Source of the DNA: an uncultured Polymorphobacter sp.
GTDB taxonomy: Bacteria; Pseudomonadota; Alphaproteobacteria; Sphingomonadales; Sphingomonadaceae
DNA length: 8,576 nucleotides
Direction of reading: 5' to 3'
NCBI GenBank assembly: GCA_937894055.1
Contig: CALDHQ010000579.1
Location: forward strand, 1-8,576
Numbering within the stretch: position 1 is the first letter of the stretch; each line of letters begins with the position of its first letter. This document shows, in pieces, positions 1 to 7,275 of the stretch. Under the pieces are notes generated by a model. It saw only the letters and a program-made list of their open reading frames with translations, ran no database searches and was not told where the DNA came from. The position numbers were made by a program, and so were the translations under genes.

Positions 1-120
1 TTCGGCCGTCCACCACGGCTCGAACCGCTGCCACGCGTCGGCCACCCACTGGCAGTAACGGTTGCGGAGGTCGGCGTCGGCGGCCAGCTGGCGCAGACGA
101 TCGGCCGTGGCGGCTCGATC
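1..120 (-). CDS. Partial CDS of unknown function, runs off the left edge
   Basis: Read on the minus strand from 120 to 1, this stretch is open for 40 codons. It gives a natural-looking protein: charged and helical (begins DRAATADRLRQLAADADLR) and ending in an aromatic patch (WQRFEPWWTAE) at the window edge. About nine in ten third codon positions are G or C, as expected for coding DNA in a GC-rich genome. In the same frame a stop lies further upstream, near 160, while the neighbouring minus frame is open from about 239 to 121 and also looks protein-like. A one-base indel near 120 could therefore join the two. I do not recognise the family. The opposite strand also has an open frame ending in TAG at 219-221, so even the strand is uncertain. 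Confidence 0.35.
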
Positions 121-261
121 GGCGTGCGCAGCACCCGCACCTTGTCGACGCCGATGGCCTCGGCGTGATCAAGCGGCTCCAGGCCGAGAACGCCCGTCCC
201 GCTGCGCGCTGTCGGAGCTAGAGAGCGGCGTCGAGCTTTAACCACTCGGGACTTCCGCTGA
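121..261. other. Unresolved stretch before the SDR fragment
   Basis: No gene can be called firmly here. The minus strand carries an open frame (about 239-121) reading through GTGVLGLEPLDHAEAIGVDK. The plus strand carries an open frame ending at TAG 219-221 with the segment LVDADGLGVIKRLQAE. These are antisense views of the same bases, and I cannot tell which is real. The plus frame used by the downstream SDR is closed by TGA at 259-261, right where SDR similarity starts, so a sequence junction or frameshift probably lies at about 240-265. A GCGGCCGC octamer sits at 263-270. Confidence 0.3.
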
Positions 262-714
262 CGCGGCCGCTATGGCCGCCTCGATGCCGACCGGCTCGGC
301 CGGGAGATCTCCCTGAACGTCGAGGCCCTCGTGCGCCTGACCCACGCCGCCCTGCCGGGGATGCTCGAGCGGCGCAGGGGCTGGGTGCTCAACGTCAGCT
401 CGGTCGCCGGCTTCCAGCCCGCCCCGGGCCTGGCCGTCTATGCGGCCACCAAGGCCTTCCTGGTGAAATTCTCCCAGAGCCTGCACCTGGAGGCTGCGGC
501 CCACGGGGTGCACGTGACCGCGCTCTGCCCGGGCTTCACCTATTCGGAATTCCACGACGTCAACGGCACCCGCGAACAGATCACCAACTCGACGCCGCCC
601 TGGCTCTGGCTTGGCGCCGACGAGGTGGCCGCGGCCGGCTACGAAGCGGTGGAGGCCAATCGACCGATCTGCGTCCCCGGCGCGCCCAGCAAGACCATCG
701 CGGCGATCGCCAAG
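262..714 (+). pseudogene. Short-chain dehydrogenase/reductase, N- and C-terminally truncated
   Basis: This is the central and C-terminal part of a classical SDR (NAD(P)-dependent oxidoreductase). Similarity starts at [15 protein letters not shown] just after an in-frame TGA (259-261). It continues through the catalytic serine segment (LNVSSVAGF, Ser at 400-402) and the active-site YxxxK (Tyr 439-441, Lys 451-453), then the nucleotide-loop region [16 protein letters not shown]. The N-terminal Rossmann TGxxxGxG and NNAG motifs are absent, so the fragment cannot bind cofactor normally. Its end ([15 protein letters not shown]) looks like the approach to the usual SDR C-terminus, but it then changes in frame into SMC sequence. 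The wording resembles SDRs I associate with Caulobacterales; that is memory, not a search. The substrate cannot be inferred. It is probably a chimeric piece rather than a functional gene. Confidence 0.75.
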
Positions 715-1236
715 CTGCGCGGCGGTATCCAGGCGCTCAACAAGGAAGGCCGCGCGCGGCTTTCCGAGGCATTCGAGAAGGTGAACGGCTATTTCCAGGA
801 GCTGTTCACGTCGCTGTTCGGCGGTGGGACCGCAGAACTGCAGTTTGTGGAAAGCGACGATCCGCTTGAGGCGGGGCTCGAGATCATTGCCCGCCCGCCG
901 GGGAAGAAGCCGACGACGATGACGCTGCTGTCGGGCGGCGAGCAGGCGCTGACCGCCATCGCGCTGATCTTCGCGGTCTTCCTCACCAACCCCTCGCCGA
1001 TCTGCGTGCTCGACGAAGTCGACGCGCCGCTGGACGACGCCAACATCGAACGCTTCTGCGACCTGCTGGACGCGATGGCGCAGGAAACCGACACCCGCTA
1101 CCTGATCGTCACCCACAACGCCGTCACCATGAGCCGCATGCACCGCCTCTACGGTGTCACCATGGCCGAACAGGGGGTCAGCCAGCTGGTATCGGTCGAT
1201 CTGGCGCGCGCCGAGCTGCTATTGGCTGCGCAATGA
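715..1236 (+). CDS. smc: Chromosome segregation ATPase SMC, C-terminal fragment
   Basis: The last 174 codons of SMC, the ABC-type ATPase that folds and separates chromosomes as a dimer with ScpA and ScpB. The fragment holds the C-terminal half of the ATPase head: the helix entering the head ([16 protein letters not shown]), the FGGG strand region, the ABC signature LSGGEQ (928-945), Walker B CVLDEVD (about 1003-1023) with its following D-loop (APLDD), and the switch histidine in IVTHN. The ending [12 protein letters not shown] is typical of SMC, which separates it from RecN or RecF. The N-terminal Walker A lobe, both coiled coils and the hinge (about 1,000 residues in the family) are missing. 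They are replaced in frame by SDR sequence, with no start codon or ribosome site at the join. The ORF ends at TGA 1234-1236, about 150 bp before atpI. Confidence 0.9.
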   Translation: MRGGIQALNKEGRARLSEAFEKVNGYFQELFTSLFGGGTAELQFVESDDPLEAGLEIIARPPGKKPTTMTLLSGGEQALTAIALIFAVFLTNPSPICVLDEVDAPLDDANIERFCDLLDAMAQETDTRYLIVTHNAVTMSRMHRLYGVTMAEQGVSQLVSVDLARAELLLAAQ

Positions 1237-1269
1237 TGCTGCACCCGCTCACAAAACCCACCGCTGCGG

Positions 1270-1298
1270 TTGACTTGGAAAAGCCGCGCTACTAGAGG
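1270..1298 (+). promoter_or_regulatory. Probable promoter of the atp F0 operon
   Basis: TTGACT at 1270-1275 (extended TTGACTTGG) fits the alphaproteobacterial housekeeping -35. Seventeen bases later is TAGAGG (1293-1298), a weak -10, within GCTACTAGAGG. Transcription would start near 1305 and leave an 85-base leader before atpI. The position between the smc stop and the first F0 gene fits. An imperfect inverted repeat (1281-1290 AAGCCGCGCT with 1299-1308 AGCGGGGCTT, one G/G mismatch) spans the -10. A second, perfect 6-bp one (CCACCG 1319-1324, CGGTGG 1330-1335) lies in the predicted leader; neither is clearly a terminator. Placement is by motif only. Confidence 0.45.
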
Positions 1299-1389
1299 AG
1301 CGGGGCTTCGGTGGGCGACCACCGAAATCCGGTGGCTTGCGTTGGCCTTTTTGGTCGGCGCCGGCCGCATAGTTGGGGGTTTGCCTCGC

Positions 1390-1737
1390 GTGAACACGCC
1401 ACGCTCGACCGACGAGCTTGCAGCGCTTGATGCGCAGCTTGCCGAAGCCCGGGCGCGGCTTGTACCGACGGCAGATCCGCGGGCAGTGGCGTCTTCGGCG
1501 CTCGCCCAGGGTTCCCGCTATGCGCTCGAAATCGTCACCGGGACGGCTGTAGGTGGTTTTCTGGGGTGGCAGCTCGACCGTTGGTTGGGCACAAAGCCTT
1601 GGTTAGCCTTGTTGTTTTTGCTGCTGGGTATGGTGGCGGGGTTCATGAACCTGATGCGCGCGGTCAACCGCGAGGCAGCAATCGTGAACGCTGAACCGGT
1701 GCCGCCCGGCGTCGCGCCTGATCAAGAAGGGCAATAA
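1390..1737 (+). CDS. atpI: ATP synthase F0 accessory protein AtpI
   Basis: AtpI (the AtpZ/AtpI group of F0F1-ATPase accessory proteins) is a small inner-membrane protein linked to c-ring assembly or ion homeostasis of the ATP synthase and usually opens the F0 operon in alphaproteobacteria. From GTG 1390 the protein has 115 residues: a charged N-terminal segment with a short amphipathic helix (ELAALDAQLAEARARL), a first membrane segment around residues 44-60 (GTAVGGFLGW), a short loop with DRWLGTKP, and a second segment around 70-88 (LALLFLLLGMVAGF). This hairpin is the family hallmark. I chose GTG 1390 because a G-rich ribosome site (GGGGG, 1375-1379) precedes it by 10 bases and the family has about this length. 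A longer in-frame TTG start at 1270 would lie inside the predicted promoter. Four bases separate its stop from atpB. Confidence 0.85.
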   Translation: MNTPRSTDELAALDAQLAEARARLVPTADPRAVASSALAQGSRYALEIVTGTAVGGFLGWQLDRWLGTKPWLALLFLLLGMVAGFMNLMRAVNREAAIVNAEPVPPGVAPDQEGQ

Positions 1738-1741
1738 TACC

Positions 1742-2488
1742 GTGGCGAGTCCGCTCGAACAGTTCGAACTGCACAAGATGGTGACCGCCGACGTCATGGG
1801 CTATGACGTGTCGTTCACCAACTCGGCGATGTTCATGGTCGTGACCGTCGTTCTGGTCGGCCTGTTCCTCGTGCTCGGCATGCGCAACGCCAAGCTGGTC
1901 CCGGGCCGCTGGCAGACGGCGGTGGAATCCACGCACGAATTTGTCGTCGGCATGGTCGATGAAAATATCGGCCCGAACGGCCGCAAGTATGTGCCGTTCA
2001 TCTTCGCGCTGTTCATGTTCGTGCTGTTCGCCAACCTGATCGGCCTGATCCCGTTCGCCTTCACCACGACCAGCCATCTGGCGGTGACCTTCGCGTTCGC
2101 CAGCTTCATTTTCCTGCTGTGCCTTGTCATCGGCTTTGCCCGTCACGGCTTCCATTTCTTCTCGCTGTTCGTGCCGCCGCAGACGCCCGTCGTGCTGCTG
2201 CCGCTGATCGTGCTGATTGAAATGATCTCGTTCCTGACGCGTCCGCTGACGCTGTCGGTTCGTCTTTTCGCCAACATGACGGCAGGCCACATCCTGCTTA
2301 AGGTGTTCGCCGGCTTCATCATCAGCCTCGGCCTCGCCGGTGGTATCTGGTCGGCGGTCGCGGTGTTGCCGATGGCGATGAACATCGCGCTCTACGCGCT
2401 CGAACTGCTGGTTTCGGTCGTTCAGGCCTATGTGTTTGCACTCCTGACCTGCGTTTACCTGAACGACTCCATCAACCTCAGCCACTAA
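1742..2488 (+). CDS. atpB: ATP synthase F0 subunit a
   Basis: Subunit a is the static half of the proton channel. Together with the c-ring it turns proton flow into rotation of the ATP synthase in the inner membrane. The 248-residue protein has the usual length and several strongly hydrophobic helices. The essential arginine is Arg174 in [13 protein letters not shown]. The last helix carries the conserved glutamine (Gln228 in VQAYVFALL), and the tail CVYLNDSIN is typical of alphaproteobacteria. The N-terminus ([12 protein letters not shown]) matches the family form that begins on the periplasmic side. The start is GTG at 1742, with AAGG at 1727-1730 as ribosome site (11 bases, slightly long). 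The previous stop is only 4 bases upstream, so translation is probably coupled to atpI. No key residue is missing. Confidence 0.96.
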   Translation: MASPLEQFELHKMVTADVMGYDVSFTNSAMFMVVTVVLVGLFLVLGMRNAKLVPGRWQTAVESTHEFVVGMVDENIGPNGRKYVPFIFALFMFVLFANLIGLIPFAFTTTSHLAVTFAFASFIFLLCLVIGFARHGFHFFSLFVPPQTPVVLLPLIVLIEMISFLTRPLTLSVRLFANMTAGHILLKVFAGFIISLGLAGGIWSAVAVLPMAMNIALYALELLVSVVQAYVFALLTCVYLNDSINLSH

Positions 2489-2529
2489 TCGGCTGCTTTT
2501 CAACGTTAAATCGAAGCAAGGAAACTAAA

Positions 2530-2757
2530 ATGGACGCTGCTGCAGCAAAGCTTATCGGCGCTGGTATCGCCACTTTCGGCATGGGTCTCGCCGCTCTGGG
2601 CGTGGGTATCATCTTCGGCATGTATCTCCAGGGTGCCCTGCGCAACCCGGCGGCTGCCAACTCGCAGCGTCCGAACCTGCTGTTCGGCTTCGCCGTGACC
2701 GAAGCTCTCGGCATCTTCTCGTTCCTCGTTGCGCTGATCCTGCTGTTCGTCGTCTGA
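2530..2757 (+). CDS. atpE: ATP synthase F0 subunit c
   Basis: Subunit c forms the rotating ring that carries protons. The 75-residue protein is a complete helical hairpin: helix 1 is glycine-rich ([17 protein letters not shown], residues 10-26), the polar loop holds Arg38-Asn39-Pro40, and helix 2 carries the proton-binding carboxylate Glu58 in [12 protein letters not shown]. The residue after Glu58 is Ala, not the Ser/Thr of sodium-type rings, and helix 1 lacks the sodium-type Gln pattern, so protons are the likely coupling ion. The ribosome site AAGGAA (2518-2523) is the best in the operon, 6 bases before ATG. That fits the need for many c subunits per enzyme. The 41-base gap after atpB is the longest in the operon apart from one of similar size after atpE. 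Confidence 0.97.
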   Translation: MDAAAAKLIGAGIATFGMGLAALGVGIIFGMYLQGALRNPAAANSQRPNLLFGFAVTEALGIFSFLVALILLFVV

Positions 2758-2797
2758 GCCAGCAGGCTCGCCGGACGCTTACGGACAAGAGGGTTAA

Positions 2798-3277
2798 ATG
2801 CCGCAATTTGAACTCGCCAACTGGTTGCCACAGGTTGCGTGGCTGATCCTGACTTTCGGGGTCATGTACCTCGTCGTCCGGGCTGCCTTGCCCAAGGTTG
2901 AAGCCGTCAAGCTCAGCCGTGCCAAGGTGATCAGTGACGATCTGGGGCACGCCGACACGGCCAAGACCAACGCACAGTCGGTCGAGGCCGCGTTCCAGGC
3001 GGCGCTGGTTGCGGCACGCACCACCGCGACCAAGGTGACCGGTGACACCAAGACGACGGCGGCAGCCGATGCCGCCGCGCGTCTGAAGGAAATCGACGCG
3101 GCGCTCGCCGCCAAGGCCGACGCGGCGCAGGCGACCCTCGCCAAGTCGCAGGCCAAGTCGCTGAAAAGCCTCGAAGCCGTGGCGACCGATGTGACGGGTG
3201 ACATGGTCGAACGCCTGACCGGCCGCCGTCCGGCCGCCGACGCCGCAGCCTCGGCTGTCGCACAGGCTTCGGCATAG
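2798..3277 (+). CDS. atpF2: ATP synthase F0 subunit b' (first stalk subunit)
   Basis: One of two b-type subunits that form a heterodimeric peripheral stalk tying F1 to subunit a. Position (after atpE, before the second b gene) and structure identify it as the b' copy, also called atpX or atpG in some species. The 159-residue protein has one membrane helix at about 9-29 (WLPQVAWLILTFGVMYLVV), the usual Pro at the membrane edge (ALPKVEAV), and a long Ala/Lys/Thr-rich helix to about residue 125. The middle is unusually rich in Thr and Ala and poor in the Glu/Arg pattern of most b subunits, so sequence-only detection would be weak. The ribosome site AGAGGG (2788-2793) lies 4 bases before ATG. The assignment rests on context as much as on sequence. 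Confidence 0.85.
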   Translation: MPQFELANWLPQVAWLILTFGVMYLVVRAALPKVEAVKLSRAKVISDDLGHADTAKTNAQSVEAAFQAALVAARTTATKVTGDTKTTAAADAAARLKEIDAALAAKADAAQATLAKSQAKSLKSLEAVATDVTGDMVERLTGRRPAADAAASAVAQASA

Positions 3278-3287
3278 GATACGATCG

Positions 3288-3902
3288 ATGACCGAAGCCA
3301 CCGCCACTGCCGCGCCGCACGAAGGCCTGCCCGTCGAAGCCCAGGCGCTGCCCGCGCAGGCGACCGAAGCGACGACCTCGGCAACCGTTCACGCCGAAGA
3401 AGCGCATGAAGAAACCTGGGGCCTCAACGCCGAAGGTTGGGTCGCGGTTGCCTTTGTCATCTTCGTCGGGCTGCTGCTCTACCTGAAGGTCCCGAAGCTT
3501 CTCGCTGGCGCGCTCGACGGCCAGGCCGCGCGCATCAGCAACGACCTCGCCGAAGCCAAGCGCCTGCGTACCGAAGCCGAAGCGCTGCTCGCCGACTATA
3601 AGGCGCGCGCCGAACAAGCCGGCCGTGACGCCGAATCGATCGTCGCCAACGCGCACGCCGAAGCCAAGAACATCATCGACGATGCTGCCAAGCAGGTCGA
3701 AGGTGTCATCGCACGCCGCACCGCGATGGCCGAAACCAAGATTGCTGCCGCCGAACGCGCCGCCGAAGCCGACCTGCGCAGCCGCGCCGTCGACCTCGCG
3801 TCGCAAGCCGCGCGTCGGTTGATTGCCGCCGAAACCGATGTCAAATCGCACGCCGCGCTGACCGCGGATGCTATCGCCGACCTCGGCCGCGGCCTGTCGT
3901 AA
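3288..3902 (+). CDS. atpF: ATP synthase F0 subunit b, with N-terminal extension
   Basis: The second peripheral-stalk subunit, expected to pair with b'. The 204-residue protein has a membrane helix at about 50-66 (GWVAVAFVIFVGLLLYL) followed by VPKLLAGALDGQAARI, a conserved start of the b tether. A long Ala/Glu/Lys/Arg coiled coil runs to about residue 180 (NDLAEAKRLRTEAEALLADY, AHAEAKNIIDDA). Before the membrane helix lies an extension of about 45 residues rich in Ala, Glu and Thr, without a clear signal peptide. Such extensions occur in alphaproteobacterial b subunits but are absent in E. coli. The ribosome site AGGA (3276-3279) overlaps the stop of the preceding gene, 8 bases before ATG. 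It is the last gene of the F0 set; delta, alpha, gamma, beta and epsilon are not here, as is usual for alphaproteobacteria, where F1 sits in another operon. Confidence 0.94.
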   Translation: MTEATATAAPHEGLPVEAQALPAQATEATTSATVHAEEAHEETWGLNAEGWVAVAFVIFVGLLLYLKVPKLLAGALDGQAARISNDLAEAKRLRTEAEALLADYKARAEQAGRDAESIVANAHAEAKNIIDDAAKQVEGVIARRTAMAETKIAAAERAAEADLRSRAVDLASQAARRLIAAETDVKSHAALTADAIADLGRGLS

Positions 3903-3962
3903 GCGCGACGGAGCTCCAAACCAGTGACCAACCACACGCCGGTTACCCGACGATAGGGCACG

Positions 3963-3993
3963 ACGCCGCCTGCGATGACGCAGCGCGGCGTTT
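3963..3993 (+). terminator. Hairpin downstream of atpF, probable terminator
   Basis: ACGCCGCCTGCG (3963-3974) pairs with CGCAGCGCGGCGT (3979-3991) around the loop ATGA; 11 pairs are interrupted only by one small bulge. The 3' side continues TTTCCC, a weak U-tract, so termination may be partial or Rho-assisted; the stem could equally protect the 3' end of the atp mRNA. It lies 60 bases after the atpF stop and before the next gene. A second perfect 6-bp stem (CGGCCC 4021-4026, GGGCCG 4033-4038, loop GCAACG) follows, without a T-run. Confidence 0.5.
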
Positions 3994-4057
3994 CCCGCGT
4001 CCGGAACCGGACTTGGCTTGCGGCCCGCAACGGGGCCGAACTTCACTGGAAACTGCC

Positions 4058-4582
4058 ATGCAATTTTGTGCTGCCGGCGTCGATGACGCGGCCTCGATCG
4101 ACCATCTGCTCGACAAATGCTTCGGCACCGACCGCCACCAGCGCACCGCGTACCTGCTGCGCCGGGGTGCGCAGCCGATTGCCGGCCCGACGATGGTCGT
4201 CCGCGAGCACGGCCAGATCATCGCCTCGGTGCAATATTGGCCGGTGGCGCTGGTCGACGATGCCGGCCGCCCATATGCGCTGACCTTGCTCGGCCCGATC
4301 GGCGTCGACCCCGACCAGCGCGGCCGCGGCATCGGCGTCGAACTGATGCACAAATCGCTCGCCGTCGCCGATGCGCTGGGTTGCGGGCCCGTCGTGCTGA
4401 TCGGCGACGTCGAATATTACACGCGCTTCGGCTTCAGCGCCGATGCAACCGCGGGCTGGAAGCTGCCGGGGCCGGTCGAGCAGCATCGCGTGCTGCTGCG
4501 CAACCCCGGGCGCGTCAATTTGCCCAAGGTCGCGCGGCTGCTCGCGTGTGCCGACGCTTACATTGCCGCGCCAAGCGTATAG
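4058..4582 (+). CDS. GNAT-family N-acetyltransferase, YhbS-like
   Basis: A cytoplasmic acyltransferase of the GNAT fold, probably moving the acetyl group of acetyl-CoA to an amine; the substrate is unknown. From ATG 4058 it has 174 residues. The acetyl-CoA pyrophosphate loop is visible as QRGRGIG (87-93), after the strand LTLLGPIGVDPD. The segment LIGDVEYYTRFGF (114-126) is characteristic of the YhbS subgroup, and Tyr120 or Tyr121 could supply the usual catalytic tyrosine. I chose 4058 over an in-frame TTG at 4013 because the family starts near here and GGA (4048-4050) lies 7 bases upstream. The 155 bases between atpF and this gene hold the hairpins. Its stop is 11 bases before the DUF1285 gene, so the two are probably co-transcribed. 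Confidence 0.85.
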   Translation: MQFCAAGVDDAASIDHLLDKCFGTDRHQRTAYLLRRGAQPIAGPTMVVREHGQIIASVQYWPVALVDDAGRPYALTLLGPIGVDPDQRGRGIGVELMHKSLAVADALGCGPVVLIGDVEYYTRFGFSADATAGWKLPGPVEQHRVLLRNPGRVNLPKVARLLACADAYIAAPSV

Positions 4583-4593
4583 ACTGCGCCGTG

Positions 4594-5175
4594 ATGAACG
4601 ACGCACCCACCGAGTCCCGCGCTGCTGACGGCCCCATGGGGCTGGCGGATGTTGCGCGGCTGCTCGCCGAACGCAAACTGCCGCCGGTCGACAAATGGAA
4701 CCCGACGCATTGCGGGCCGAGCGATATGCGCATCGCGCGCGACGGCACCTGGTTCCACACCGGCACGCCGATCGGCCGGCCGGCGCTGGTCAAGCTGTTC
4801 TCGACGATCCTGCGCCGCGAGCCCGATGGCAGCTTCGTGCTGGTGACACCGGTCGAAAAGCTCGACATCGAGGTCGAGGACGCGCCGTTTGTCGCCGTCG
4901 AACTGACCAGCGAAGGCGAGGGGGCGACGCGCCGCCTCGGCTTCCGGCTCAACACCGACGACTATGTCATCGCCGGGCCGGACAACATCCTGCGCGTCGA
5001 AACCGCGCCCGACGGCACGCCGCGCCCGTATATCCACGTCCGCGCCGGGCTCGATGCGCTGATCAACCGCGCGGTGTTCTACGAAATGGTCGAGCTGGCA
5101 CTGAACGAAGGCGCATCGCCGCCCGGCCTGTGGAGCGAAGGCTGCTTTTTCGCGTTCGCACCGGCGCCGCTATGA
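4594..5175 (+). CDS. DUF1285 domain protein
   Basis: A 193-residue protein of the DUF1285 family (PF06938), of unknown biochemical function. The match is clear from the block PPVDKWNPTHCGPSDMRI (30-47), then GTWFHTGTPIGRPALVKLFS (51-70) and LVTPVEKLDIEVEDAPFVAV (83-102), all family signatures, and the C-terminal LINRAVFYEMVELA. No signal peptide or membrane segment is seen, so it is probably cytoplasmic. Two start codons stand side by side (GTG 4591, ATG 4594); no purine-rich ribosome site is evident, and reinitiation from the GNAT gene 11 bases upstream is plausible. Its TGA overlaps a downstream ATG (ATGA, 5172-5175). In alphaproteobacteria this gene commonly sits next to the CoA pyrophosphatase and CCA enzyme genes, as here, but no shared pathway is known to me. 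Confidence 0.88.
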   Translation: MNDAPTESRAADGPMGLADVARLLAERKLPPVDKWNPTHCGPSDMRIARDGTWFHTGTPIGRPALVKLFSTILRREPDGSFVLVTPVEKLDIEVEDAPFVAVELTSEGEGATRRLGFRLNTDDYVIAGPDNILRVETAPDGTPRPYIHVRAGLDALINRAVFYEMVELALNEGASPPGLWSEGCFFAFAPAPL

Positions 5176-5192
5176 CAGTGGCCACCGCATGA
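5172..5192 (+). promoter_or_regulatory. Six-codon mini-ORF linking two genes by two ATGA overlaps
   Basis: ATG 5172 overlaps the DUF1285 stop (TGA 5173-5175). It opens a frame of six codons (MTVATA) whose TGA (5190-5192) overlaps the ATG of the next gene (5189-5191). No Shine-Dalgarno-like purine run precedes the downstream gene. Ribosomes could pass from one gene to the next by two successive stop-start steps. This is read directly from the bases; translation of the mini-ORF is inference. Confidence 0.4.
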
Positions 5193-5782
5193 CGCTGGCG
5201 CGACGGCTGGCCGCTGCGATCAACGCGACACCGGGGCAACCGCATCGCGGCGACTGGGATCTTGCCCCGAACACCGGATTCGAACGGCGCCCCGAGCTCA
5301 AGCCGGCCGCCGTGCTGGTGCCGTTCATCAGTCGCGCGCAGCCGACATTGCTGCTGACCCGGCGGACTGCCGCGATGCGCAACCATGCCGGGCAAGTGGC
5401 GTTCCCCGGCGGCCGGGTCGATCCCGAAGACGACGGCCCGGTCGCCGCCGCACTGCGCGAGGCCGAGGAGGAAGTCGCGCTGGCGCCGCACCATGTGCAT
5501 GTCATCGGCACGACCGACAATTACGAAACCGGCACCGGCTACAGCATCACGCCGGTGGTCGGCATCATTCCGCCCGACTTGCCGCTGGTGCCATCGGCGA
5601 GCGAAGTCGCCGCGCTGTTCGAGGTGCCGGTCGAATGGCTGCTCGATCCGGCCAACCACACGATGCGCGAAGCCGAATGGCAGGGGCGGATGCGCCGCTA
5701 TTATTCGATGGACTGGCAGGGCGAACATATCTGGGGCGCGACCGCGGCGATGATCGTCAACCTGGCGCGACGCCTGAAATGA
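5189..5782 (+). CDS. nudL: CoA pyrophosphatase, Nudix hydrolase (NudL/YeaB type)
   Basis: A Nudix hydrolase predicted to cleave coenzyme A and related esters into 3',5'-ADP and phosphopantetheine compounds, using Mg or Mn in the cytoplasm. The 197-residue protein shows the CoA-specific signature directly before the Nudix box: LLLTRRTAAMRNHAGQV (54-70), then AFPGG (71-75). The Nudix helix follows as AAALREAEEEVAL (86-98), with Arg90 and the metal-binding glutamates 91 and 93-95. The spacing between the GG and REAEEE elements is two residues longer than in the general Nudix motif, as is normal for this subfamily. The C-terminal part (VPVEWLLDP, YYSMDWQGEHIWGATAAM) is also typical. The start at ATG 5189 is supported by the chained ATGA overlaps and lack of an upstream in-frame start. 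Thirteen bases separate its stop from the CCA gene. Confidence 0.92.
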   Translation: MTLARRLAAAINATPGQPHRGDWDLAPNTGFERRPELKPAAVLVPFISRAQPTLLLTRRTAAMRNHAGQVAFPGGRVDPEDDGPVAAALREAEEEVALAPHHVHVIGTTDNYETGTGYSITPVVGIIPPDLPLVPSASEVAALFEVPVEWLLDPANHTMREAEWQGRMRRYYSMDWQGEHIWGATAAMIVNLARRLK

Positions 5783-5795
5783 CGGCCAAGACGCA

Positions 5796-6086
5796 ATGAA
5801 GCTGGCGGCGCAGCCGTGGATGCAATTGGCCGGCACGCGGCGCGTGCTGGCGGCGCTGCCCGGTGCCAAGTTCGTTGGCGGCGCGGTGCGCGACGCGCTG
5901 CTCGGGCTACCGGTGACCGATGTCGATGTGGCGACGCAACTGCCGCCCGCAACCGTGGTCGAACGCCTGACCGCGGCGGGCGTCAAGACCGTGCCGACGG
6001 GCATCGCGCATGGCACGGTGACCGCGGTCACCCCCGAAATTGCCATTGAAATCACCACCTTGCGCCGCGACGTCAGCACCGATGGG
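5796..6086 (+). pseudogene. cca: CCA tRNA nucleotidyltransferase, N-terminal fragment
   Basis: The first 97 residues of a class II CCA-adding enzyme or poly(A) polymerase-like nucleotidyltransferase, which builds or repairs the 3' CCA of tRNA. The nucleotidyltransferase head is plain: FVGGAVRDALLG (26-37), the catalytic DVD (Asp42 and Asp44 in VTDVDVAT), the loop with GVKTVPTGIAHGTV (62-75) and the strand IEITTLRRDVSTDG (85-97). The family normally continues from here into a second acidic strand and the RRDFTINAL motif. Instead the frame turns into unrelated sequence and runs on, antisense to the aldo/keto reductase, to a stop at 7115. About 300 residues with the nucleotide-recognition and tRNA-binding domains are missing, so this copy cannot work. 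The 439-codon ORF should not be annotated as one protein. Confidence 0.88.
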
Positions 6087-7263
<1,177 letters not shown>

Positions 7264-7275
7264 TCAGGCTTCACA

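Noticed and set aside
240..262. A possible frameshifted SDR NNAG motif (NHSGLP in another frame)
   Set aside because: It would need a four-base adjustment and has a stop shortly upstream; the resemblance is too short to trust.
263..270. GCGGCCGC octamer (NotI site) near the left junction, possible cloning scar
   Set aside because: Such octamers are common by chance in GC-rich genomes, this one encodes part of the SDR-like segment, and no vector sequence is visible around it.
238..1143. A 301-codon minus-strand ORF across the SDR and SMC region
   Set aside because: Its translation is rich in Arg, Gly, Glu and His, with no motif, while the opposite strand has clear SDR and SMC catalytic motifs.
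1664..2503. A 279-codon minus-strand ORF opposite atpB
   Set aside because: Extremely rich in His, Asp, Glu, Gln and Arg, the mirror image of hydrophobic codons in subunit a.
2931..4046. A 371-codon minus-strand ORF opposite the b and b' genes
   Set aside because: Gly/Arg/Phe-rich antisense of Ala/Glu-rich stalk helices; no family features or ribosome site.
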